In this document: positions 45,661 through 52,989 of the stretch, one piece after another
Position numbering within the stretch: the stretch's first letter is position 1
Layout: each line of letters starts with the position of its first letter
DNA from: CAYUYV01 sp050331455
Lineage (GTDB): Bacteria; Pseudomonadota; Alphaproteobacteria; JAJFIK01
Length of the DNA: 64,000 nt
Assembly: GCA_050331455.1 (NCBI GenBank)
Contig: JBHJGV010000023.1
Location: 28,606 to 92,605 of the forward strand
Reading direction: 5' to 3'
Position numbers and translations under genes: made by a program
Notes under the pieces: model-generated
Databases searched by the model: none
Told to the model about the DNA's origin: nothing
The model's input: only the letters and a program-made list of their open reading frames with translations

Positions 45661-45700
45661 GTGTCGTTAATCTGTCACAAAATGCTTATGCGGGTGTCAT
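45661..45700 (+). promoter_or_regulatory. Pho-box array upstream of the second PHP-like gene
   Basis: Units GTGTCGT (45661), CTGTCAC (45672), TGCTTAT (45683) and GTGTCAT (45694) are each exactly 11 bp apart. Three of four match CTGTCAT at 5-6 of 7 positions. TATCCC at 45711 is a possible -10, 10 bp downstream. The start codon is 75 bp from the array. Confidence 0.7.
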
Positions 45701-45774
45701 CTTGATTGCGTATCCCTGCACTTGGGTGAGTTTGTTTCTTTATCCCGCCTCACACAATTGCTGGAGACATCATC

Positions 45775-48021
45775 ATGAAAGCGCTTCTTAAAGGGACGAC
45801 AGCTCTGGCCGGCGTGGCGCTTGCCACCGCCGCCTTCGCCGCTGACGTTCCGACCCTGGATCAAGACGCCCCGCAGGAGCAGTCGCGCGAGCTGATCGAA
45901 CAGCTGGCCAATGACGCCGCGTTCGCCCAAGTCCCGGGCCTGCGCGCGCCGAATGTGAACGGTGCCACGAACGAGCTGTTGTCTCGCGGTGAATATCTGG
46001 GCGGCGACAAACACAATCACACCACCTGCTCCGACGGCTCCACCTCCGTGAAGGTGCTGGCGGACCAGTCGCTGGTGGCCTTCGATCTCGACTGGTTCGG
46101 CATGGTGGGCCATGGCGGCTCGGGCGCCACGGATTGCCGCTTCACCGATGCGGACTATTCCAACCTGATCGGCGGCGCTGTGAACCAGCGCGTCCGCGGC
46201 GGCGGCAACGGCTTTTTCGACTCAACGCTGGTCCCCGGCAACGATGCCGACGGCGGCGCCCTTTGGGTCGACACCATCGGCGCCGATGCCATCCTTGGCG
46301 ATGAGGCATTCTCCACCTTCCGCGTCGCGGACGATCCCACCACGGAAGAACGCGAAGCCGCCCAGGTGATGTGGCGCTGGCAGTCCGTGCGGGATTTCCA
46401 GTACGAGGACACCGCGCTGGCCGGCATCCAGGCCAACAAGCCGGCCTTCACCGGTCTTGAATGGGTCGTTCCCGGCCACGAGCACTCCTCCGCCGCGATT
46501 CTCGACGGTCAGTTCCCCGACGGTGAAATCGGTCAGATTGGTAATGCCGATGCCATGGCCCAGTTCGAATATCTCTGGGACCGTGCCGACAACGACTTCT
46601 CGGGTGGCAAGGAAGCCGGCTTCGAAGACATCCGCAACGGCGGTCTGCCCAAGGAGCCGAATGTCGCCGGTGACCACGACAAATCCGTGCGCGCCGTCGA
46701 GTGGCTGCGGGCCAATTACCCGGTGACGTCCTTCGCCGTGGCCGCCCATGTCGAGCGTCAGGGTTCCTTCGTGCCGGGCCAGAACCGCGGTTACAATGTC
46801 GAGCACCTGCGCGACTGGCACAATGCCGGTCTGCTGGCCGACGACATCACGGCCTATTCCCTGTCCTTCGGCGCGGAATTCCAGGCCGGTCACCAGCCGG
46901 CCGAGCCGCGCGGCACTTATGGCCCGAACCGTCCGTCCGCCGGTCTCGGCACCTATGGCGGCAACGGAGCGTATGGCGCCGCCGAAGTGTCCCTGCCGGG
47001 CCGCAACTTCGCAGGTGAGCCTCTGACGGCTGACGATCTCGAAGGCACGGGCATCAACCCGGCGATCCTCGACTCCACGCCGGAGCGGGTCACGCTGGGC
47101 CGTCCGGGCGTGCGCACCCTGTGGGATGCCCTGTTGGGCGAAGGCCGCCGCTTCTTCGTGGTCGGGTCCTCCGACTGGCACAATCGCGGCATTTTCGGTC
47201 CGTTCGAGCCCCAGACCAATTTCGACTTCTGGCCGGGCGAATACCAGAAAATGTACAGCTACGTGCCGAATTCTGCGGAAACGCGGAAGGCCGAAGCCGT
47301 GGTCGCCGGTCTGCGCTCGGGCAACACCTACACGGTCATGGGCGATCTGATCGCCGACGATCTGGCCTTCGTCGCTTGTTATGACGTGACGGGCCAGTGC
47401 GTGACCATGGGTCAGACGCTGGAAATCTTCGCCGGCGAAGGCAACGTGACCTATCAGATCCGCTTCACGGATCCGGAAGGCACCAACAACGCGCCTTACA
47501 CCTTCCCGAACCCGTCCCTGTTCCAGCTGGGCATCGAACAGCCGCTCAACGAGCCGTCCGTCCACCACGTGGACGTGATCGTCGGCGACGTGACCGGTGA
47601 GATCACGCCGGATCAGCCGGAATACACCACGAACGTCTCCAACCCAACGGCCCGCCTGTTCTTCACCTTCGATGAAAGCAACTGGGTCGAGGAAGAAGGC
47701 GGCGTGCGCGTCCTGCGCTGGATGGTGCCGGTGAATGCTATGGCAAAGGACAGCTATGTCCGCTTCCGCGCCACCAACATGCCCCAGGGCACGCCGAACG
47801 AGACGGATGCCGAAGGCAACCCGCTGCTCGACCTCTTGGCCGACAACATCCCCTGCCCGTTCGTCAATCCGAACCCGGACGAAGGCTTTGACCCGGCTTT
47901 CTGCCCGGATCACATGCTGACGAACGAGAATGGCGAACTGTTCATCACGGCTGATGTGGAGGCCTGGGCCGACCTGTGGGTCTATGGCAATCCGATCTTC
48001 ATCGACGTTGTCGAGGAGTGA
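45775..48021 (+). CDS. secreted PHP-like metal-dependent hydrolase, copy 2
   Basis: The 748-residue protein is a paralog of the preceding gene, colinear from the signal peptide (MKALLKGTTALAGVALATAAFA) to the last residues. It keeps every candidate metal ligand: HNH 80-82, GHGGSG, PGHEH, AAHVERQ, and SSDWHNRG with Asp467 and His469. Differences cluster in an insert near residues 140-160 (FFDSTLVPGNDADGG) and in the region around residues 410-440. The separate promoter and terminator of each copy argue for gene-dosage or substrate specialisation rather than a single operon. The substrate is unknown. Confidence 0.7.
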   Translation: MKALLKGTTALAGVALATAAFAADVPTLDQDAPQEQSRELIEQLANDAAFAQVPGLRAPNVNGATNELLSRGEYLGGDKHNHTTCSDGSTSVKVLADQSLVAFDLDWFGMVGHGGSGATDCRFTDADYSNLIGGAVNQRVRGGGNGFFDSTLVPGNDADGGALWVDTIGADAILGDEAFSTFRVADDPTTEEREAAQVMWRWQSVRDFQYEDTALAGIQANKPAFTGLEWVVPGHEHSSAAILDGQFPDGEIGQIGNADAMAQFEYLWDRADNDFSGGKEAGFEDIRNGGLPKEPNVAGDHDKSVRAVEWLRANYPVTSFAVAAHVERQGSFVPGQNRGYNVEHLRDWHNAGLLADDITAYSLSFGAEFQAGHQPAEPRGTYGPNRPSAGLGTYGGNGAYGAAEVSLPGRNFAGEPLTADDLEGTGINPAILDSTPERVTLGRPGVRTLWDALLGEGRRFFVVGSSDWHNRGIFGPFEPQTNFDFWPGEYQKMYSYVPNSAETRKAEAVVAGLRSGNTYTVMGDLIADDLAFVACYDVTGQCVTMGQTLEIFAGEGNVTYQIRFTDPEGTNNAPYTFPNPSLFQLGIEQPLNEPSVHHVDVIVGDVTGEITPDQPEYTTNVSNPTARLFFTFDESNWVEEEGGVRVLRWMVPVNAMAKDSYVRFRATNMPQGTPNETDAEGNPLLDLLADNIPCPFVNPNPDEGFDPAFCPDHMLTNENGELFITADVEAWADLWVYGNPIFIDVVEE

Positions 48022-48070
48022 GACAGGGCGAAGGCCCGGTTTTCCTCAGACCGTTGAACGGATAAACAAG

Positions 48071-48097
48071 AGCGGAGGCCCCCGGGCCTCCGCTTTT
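48071..48097 (+). terminator. intrinsic terminator after PHP-like copy 2
   Basis: The AGCGGAGGCCC / GGGCCTCCGCT stem is followed by TTTT, 50 bp after the stop codon. It separates the PHP pair from the next operon. Confidence 0.88.
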
Positions 48098-48135
48098 CCA
48101 TACGCGCGACACCCCCACGCCGGAAGGATCCTGCC

Positions 48136-50769
48136 GTGACCAGGCCCCTCGCTTACCTCCTCGCCTTCGTGCTGCTGATTTCGGGCTTCGCCGGGCTTGG
48201 CTATCAGTCGGTCTGGATCCGGATGGTTTCCCTCGGCCTCGGGCACGACTATCTGGCCGTGCTGGGCGTGGTCGCCGCGTTTTTCTGTGGGCTCGGGCTC
48301 GGCAGTCTGCTGCTCGACCGCCCCGTCAGCCGCAGCCCCCGTCCGGACCGCTGGTACGCCGGCCTCGAGGCCGCAATCGGCCTATGGGCCCTCGCGCTGA
48401 TCGCGATCATCCCGGCGGTCAATGACCGCCTGCCCGGCTGGCTTGGCCTCGACCCCGCGCCGGTCCGGCATTGGGGGATTGCCTTTTTGGTTCCCTTTCT
48501 CATGCTCCTGCCGGCGACCTTGGCCATGGGCGGGACCCTGCCGGCCGCCGACCGCCTGGTCATGCGCCTGCGCCGGGACGGGCGCGGCCTCGGCGGCGTC
48601 TATGGCGCCAACACGTTCGGGGCGATGGCGGGCGCGCTTGTTGCCACGTTTTTCATTCTGCCGGCGCTCGGCCACGCCATGACGCTGATCGTTCTTGCGG
48701 GGCTCAATCTGGCGGCCGCCGCCCTGCTGCTGACGGGCGTTTTCAAATCCTCCGGGGCCCCTCAGCCTGCGGAGGGACCGGCCGGGCCGCACGGCACCGG
48801 GCCGGCCTTGCCCTTGCTCGCGGTCCTGTTCCTCACCGGACTGCTCGGTATCGGTTACGAGATCCTGGTCATCCGGGCCCTGTCCCAGGTGCTCGAAAAC
48901 ACCGTGTTCTCTTTCGCCTCGGTGCTGGCCACCTATCTGCTGGGCACCGCACTCGGTGCGGCCCTCTATCACCGCGTCACGCTCGCCCATGGTCTTGAGG
49001 CGACGCCCTCGACACGGCCGGACAGTCTGCTCCAGGTCCAGGGCATGGTCTGCCTGTTGGGGGTGGTCAGCCTGTGGGGCGTCGGCGACGTCTATGATGC
49101 CGTCCGCGCCCTGCCCCTTGGCACAATGCCCGCCACCATTCTGGCCGAGATGGCCGCCGGCGCGCTGGTGTTCCTTGTGCCCACCATGGTCATGGGCGCG
49201 GTGTTCACGGCCTTGGCCCAGCGCCTGCGCCGGCCGGACGGCGGGGTGGGCGCGGCCTTTGCCGTCAACACCTTCGGCGCGGCCCTGGCGCCGTTCTTGT
49301 TCGGCGCCGTGGTGCTGCCGCTGGCCGGGGCGGTTGGCACGCTGATCCTGATTTCGGTGGCCTATCTGGTGCTCATGCCCTCGGCCCGGCTGCGCATTCT
49401 CGCCCCCTCGGCGGCGACGGCCGCAGCGGCGGCCGTGCTGCTGCTGGGCCCGGCCAAACCCGATCTTCTCGATCTGCCCGAAGGCGCGACCCTCCGCCAG
49501 CGAATCGAGGGCATGCTCGGCACCGTGACCGTTTATAACGACGCGGTCGGCCACACCCATTTGAAGATCAACAATCACTATGTCATGGGGGGCACCGCGA
49601 CCCGAACGGCGGACCGCCGCCAGGGTCACATCCCCCTGCTGATGCACGGCGCGCCCGAAAAGGCGCTGTTTCTGGGTGTGGGCACCGGAGCCACCTTCGC
49701 CGCCGCCGCCTATCACCCGGATCTGCAGGCGGATGCCGTGGAACTCGTCCCGGAAGTCCTCGATGTCCTCCCCGCCTTTACCTCCGTGTCCGGCGAAACC
49801 GCTGAACTGGACCGACTCCGCCTCCATGCCGGGGATGCCCGCCGCTTCGTTGCCGCCACGGGCGAGCGCTACGACGTCATCGTGGCGGACACTTTCCATC
49901 CCTCCCGGGACGGGGCCGCCCTTCTCTACACGGTGGATCATTTCCAAGCCATCAAGGACCGATTGGCCGAGGGCGGACTGTTCTGCCAGTGGCTGCCCCT
50001 GCACCAGCTCGACCTCGACACGCTGCGCCTGATCATCCGTTCCTTCCAGGCCGTCTACCCCGACGCCGTGGCCGTGATGAACGATCTCAGCCTGCTGACG
50101 CCCGTGATCGGCCTTGTGGGCGGGACCGGTCCCTTGTCGGTCAGCGGCCGGGCCATCCCCCACAAGCCCCTGCTCGCCGCCATGGCCGACACCAAACTCT
50201 TCAGCCCCGTGCCGGGCCTCGAAGGATTCCTGGGCGGGCCCGACGCTCTCAAGGCCTTTGCAGGCGCGGGTCCGCTGAACACGGACGATCATCCGGTGGC
50301 CCTGTTCCAGGCACCCCGGGCCGTCTATGGGGGTCTCGGCGATCCGGGCGAGCGGCTGATGGTGCTGGTCGATGATCTGTCGCGGGATGCCCCGTCGGGT
50401 CTCGCCCCCCGGCGGGTCGCGCCGCGCCTTGAAAAATATTGGCGAGCGCGTGACCGGTTCCTGGCCCTCGGCGTCTATCGCCGCCACGCGCTGACGGATA
50501 CCGGGCAGACCGCGGCTGCCGAGGCCCTGTCCGGGCCGCTGCTCAAGATCGTCCGCATGAGCCCCGATTTCACGCCGGCCTATGATCCGCTGATCGCCAT
50601 GGCGGTCCATCTCCACGGCGAAAATCCCGGCCGGTCCATGACATTGCTGATGGACATGGCCAGGGCCAACCCGGCCCGGCGCGAGGCCCCCGTGCTGCTG
50701 GCCCGCTGGTTCCCGGGCAACCCCCTGGCCGCGCCCGACGCCCAACCGTCCTTGAGGATCACCCCATGA
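48136..50769 (+). CDS. membrane-fused spermidine-synthase-like methyltransferase-fold protein
   Basis: The 877-residue protein has an N-terminal membrane domain of about 12-14 helices in two similar halves, each opening with a GxGYQ/YE-type motif (FAGLGYQSVWIRMVSLGLGH; LLGIGYEILVIRALSQVLEN). A cytoplasmic spermidine-synthase-like domain follows (about residues 450-720). The cofactor loop is LFLGVGTGAT rather than GGGDG, followed by VELVPEVLDVLPAF and IVADTFHPS, so polyamine synthesis is unlikely. The start is GTG with a GAAGGA site. Its stop overlaps the next gene (ATGA), making it the head of a three-gene operon. The substrate is unknown. Confidence 0.78.
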   Translation: MTRPLAYLLAFVLLISGFAGLGYQSVWIRMVSLGLGHDYLAVLGVVAAFFCGLGLGSLLLDRPVSRSPRPDRWYAGLEAAIGLWALALIAIIPAVNDRLPGWLGLDPAPVRHWGIAFLVPFLMLLPATLAMGGTLPAADRLVMRLRRDGRGLGGVYGANTFGAMAGALVATFFILPALGHAMTLIVLAGLNLAAAALLLTGVFKSSGAPQPAEGPAGPHGTGPALPLLAVLFLTGLLGIGYEILVIRALSQVLENTVFSFASVLATYLLGTALGAALYHRVTLAHGLEATPSTRPDSLLQVQGMVCLLGVVSLWGVGDVYDAVRALPLGTMPATILAEMAAGALVFLVPTMVMGAVFTALAQRLRRPDGGVGAAFAVNTFGAALAPFLFGAVVLPLAGAVGTLILISVAYLVLMPSARLRILAPSAATAAAAAVLLLGPAKPDLLDLPEGATLRQRIEGMLGTVTVYNDAVGHTHLKINNHYVMGGTATRTADRRQGHIPLLMHGAPEKALFLGVGTGATFAAAAYHPDLQADAVELVPEVLDVLPAFTSVSGETAELDRLRLHAGDARRFVAATGERYDVIVADTFHPSRDGAALLYTVDHFQAIKDRLAEGGLFCQWLPLHQLDLDTLRLIIRSFQAVYPDAVAVMNDLSLLTPVIGLVGGTGPLSVSGRAIPHKPLLAAMADTKLFSPVPGLEGFLGGPDALKAFAGAGPLNTDDHPVALFQAPRAVYGGLGDPGERLMVLVDDLSRDAPSGLAPRRVAPRLEKYWRARDRFLALGVYRRHALTDTGQTAAAEALSGPLLKIVRMSPDFTPAYDPLIAMAVHLHGENPGRSMTLLMDMARANPARREAPVLLARWFPGNPLAAPDAQPSLRITP

Positions 50770-51452
50770 CAATGCGTGAAACCGCCCCGGATGTTGGCAC
50801 CACCGCGGACACGGACGCCTTCAAGGGGCCCATTGGCCCGGCCATGTCCGTGGCTTTTCCCACCCCGATCGTGCTGCACGACTGGCCCGACAGCGACACG
50901 CTCAATACTGCGCTCACGGAGCTGATCCTGGCGGAAGAAAAGCAGAGCAAGGGTGTGGTCAAAAGCAATGTGGGCGGCTGGCATTCGGGCCTCGATTTTC
51001 TGCACCGGGACGAACCGCCTTTGCGCAGGCTTCTGGCCCGGGTGCGATCCATGACTCACGCCCTGATCCCGGAGACCATGTCACGGCCGCAAGGCGCGGG
51101 GCGCCTTCAGCTCGGCGTCGAAGGTTGGGCCAATATTCTGCGCGCCGGTGAATACAACACCATCCACAATCACCCCAATTCCACCTGGTCCGGCGTCTAT
51201 TACGTCACGGGCAACCAGCCCAGCCTGTCGGGACGCACCCAGCCCTTCGCCGGCAAGCTTGAATTCGTGGATCCGCGCCCCGGCGCCAGCATCGGCTATG
51301 TGGACAATTCCAAGCTCTACGGACGCTGCATGGTGGAGCCCCAGGCCGGGCGCATGGTCATGTTTCCCTCCTGGTTGCAGCATTTCGTGCATCCTTGCGC
51401 CGGTGCCGGGGAGCGGATATCGATCGCGTTCAATGTGATGATCCGAGGATAA
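50766..51452 (+). CDS. 2OG-Fe(II) oxygenase-like protein (TIGR02466-type)
   Basis: The 228-residue protein has a double-stranded beta-helix pattern with GEYNTIHNHPNSTWSGVYYV (candidate iron ligands His134 and His136), LEFVDPRPG and MVMFPSWLQHFVHP (His206 or His209). This fits the TIGR02466 family of putative 2-oxoglutarate/iron oxygenases. Its ATG overlaps the upstream stop, so it is co-translated with the membrane protein. No 2OG-binding Arg is certain by eye, and the substrate is unknown. Confidence 0.75.
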   Translation: MTMRETAPDVGTTADTDAFKGPIGPAMSVAFPTPIVLHDWPDSDTLNTALTELILAEEKQSKGVVKSNVGGWHSGLDFLHRDEPPLRRLLARVRSMTHALIPETMSRPQGAGRLQLGVEGWANILRAGEYNTIHNHPNSTWSGVYYVTGNQPSLSGRTQPFAGKLEFVDPRPGASIGYVDNSKLYGRCMVEPQAGRMVMFPSWLQHFVHPCAGAGERISIAFNVMIRG

Positions 51453-51457
51453 GGACC

Positions 51458-52087
51458 ATGGACCAGGTCATTCCCCTGTTTCCCACGCCCGTGATGCATG
51501 TGCGCGGCCTCGTCGATACGCAGACCCTGCAAAGCTTCAACGAAGACCTCGCCAAGGAAACCTGGTTCCGCAACAAGCACACAGACCTGCTGACCCACAC
51601 GGAAGTCGTCAATCCGTCCTCGAACAAGCTTTTCCTGAAGCTGCGCAAGCTGGTGGTCCCCAAGATCACCGATTTCGGCGAGGTCATGTTCGGCGAAAAG
51701 CTGAACTGGACCGTCAAGGAAATGTGGGTGAACGTGATGCATCCGGGCGGGTTTCAGGCAACCCATTCCCATGCGAACAGTTTCGTCTCCGCCGTGATCT
51801 ATCTCACGGATTGCGACGCCAGCAACGGGCTCATCATTCACCGCAATGGCGGCGGCGGCCTCGATTTCGTGTTCAACAATTCCCACGAAAATATGCAGCA
51901 CGGGCCGTACAACGCAGCCAAATGGCAGAGCCCGCAACTGGCCGCCGGCGACATGCTCCTGTTTCCCAGCTATATGCTGCACGAGGTGCCGATGAACCGG
52001 ACGGAGAACAAACGCGTGTCGCTGGCGATGAACGCGATCCCCGACCGGCTCAATTCCTGGGGCTATCAGATCAAATTTTCGAAATAG
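51458..52087 (+). CDS. second 2OG-Fe(II) oxygenase-like protein
   Basis: The 209-residue protein has the same fold signature as its neighbour: an FPTPVMHV strand near the N-terminus, VNVMHPGGFQATHSHANSF (candidate ligands His103 and His105), and LLFPSYMLHEVPMN (distal His near residue 175). It begins 5 bp after the previous stop with an AAGGA site. The pair are distant paralogs, so they may act in sequence on one substrate or form a heterodimer. Confidence 0.75.
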   Translation: MDQVIPLFPTPVMHVRGLVDTQTLQSFNEDLAKETWFRNKHTDLLTHTEVVNPSSNKLFLKLRKLVVPKITDFGEVMFGEKLNWTVKEMWVNVMHPGGFQATHSHANSFVSAVIYLTDCDASNGLIIHRNGGGGLDFVFNNSHENMQHGPYNAAKWQSPQLAAGDMLLFPSYMLHEVPMNRTENKRVSLAMNAIPDRLNSWGYQIKFSK

Positions 52088-52111
52088 GGTCGGCCCGCGA
52101 CCGGGCGCCCG

Positions 52112-52693
52112 TCAGTCCTGCTGGGGCGATCCGGCCTTCACGTCGATGGCCTGGAAATTGGCGACGCCGGGGGTCGCGGCTTTGCCCGTTGCATTCTCGT
52201 CGAGCTCCCCCCGCAAGGTCAGGATCTCTTTCCAGGAGGCATCGCCGTCTTTGTTGATATCCGCGTCCAGGATCAACTTTTGAAGGTGTTTCAGGTAGTC
52301 GATGTGATGAACCAGCCCGTCCCCGTCGAGATCCATTTCATCGAAATAGGCGTTGCGGATTGACGCCAGGCTCTCATGCACGAAGGCGAGATATTCCTCG
52401 CGGCTGAGTTTCCGGGAGCGGTCCAGGTCCATGCGGCGGAACAGCGTGCCGCCATGCTCACTGGCTTCGCCGACGCCGATCGCCCCTTCATTGGTGCAGT
52501 CGAGCACGTAGTAGACACCCGCCAATCCGGCCGCGGTTGCGACCGGCGGCATGCGGCTGATCTTTTCCGCATGACTGAGGGGCGCATCGCTTTTTGCTGC
52601 CTCGCCCGCGTCCCGGGCATGGCCCGTTGGCACGGTCGTCATCAGAGCCAGACCGAGCGCCAGAGCGCCGGACAAAAGGCCGGAATACCGCAT
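52112..52693 (-). CDS. exported EF-hand calcium-binding protein
   Basis: The 193-residue protein has a signal peptide (GALALGLALMTTVPTGHA) and three EF-hand loops. These are D89-E100 (DLDRSRKLSREE, partly degenerate at position 5-6), D121-D132 (DLDGDGLVHHID, Asp at position 12) and D145-E156 (DINKDGDASWKE, canonical). It probably binds Ca2+ in the periplasm or outside the cell. The start has an AAGGAGG site. It converges on the oxygenase operon and diverges from shc. Confidence 0.8.
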   Translation of the reverse strand: MRYSGLLSGALALGLALMTTVPTGHARDAGEAAKSDAPLSHAEKISRMPPVATAAGLAGVYYVLDCTNEGAIGVGEASEHGGTLFRRMDLDRSRKLSREEYLAFVHESLASIRNAYFDEMDLDGDGLVHHIDYLKHLQKLILDADINKDGDASWKEILTLRGELDENATGKAATPGVANFQAIDVKAGSPQQD

Positions 52694-52724
52694 GATCGTC
52701 CTCCTTCTCACTGGTCTTTGACGT

Positions 52725-52764
52725 ACGTCATCTGCATGACATTTTGAAGTCAGGTGGACGTCAG
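52725..52764 (-). promoter_or_regulatory. weak Pho-box-like array upstream of the EF-hand gene
   Basis: Minus-strand units are CTGACGT (52764-52758), CTGACTT (52753-52747), ATGTCAT (52742-52736) and ATGACGT (52731-52725), 11 bp apart, with 4-6 of 7 matches to CTGTCAT. It sits only 32 bp from the start codon, which leaves little room for a -10 and lowers confidence. The remainder of 52694-52989 shows nothing else clear. Confidence 0.35.
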
Positions 52765-52989
52765 CTTCCGGGGGCGGGCCGCTTTTCGTTTTTTTGGCCG
52801 TGCTCACGGGGGCGCCATCGCCCGTCGGTCCGAGCGACATTGATTTTGGGCGACGCGCCCTGTATGCGGACGACTGCGGTCTTATGGAAAATAGTAGACA
52901 CGGCAATGGTCACCCAGGTGCCATTTGCGGCCGGGCCTTATCCGAAGACACTCGTTCAAAGACACTGGTCAGACGACAGGGGGCATTGC

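Noticed and set aside
43303..48021. Assignment of the tandem secreted proteins to DUF3604
   Set aside because: I recall DUF3604 proteins near HupE and isomerase genes, but the N-terminal metal segment here (GDKHNHTVCSDGS) does not match the GDxHxHTxxSxDA form, so I kept the looser PHP-like call.
48382..50772. 796-codon minus-strand frame opposite the spermidine-synthase-like gene
   Set aside because: Gly/His/Gln-rich antisense shadow without family features.
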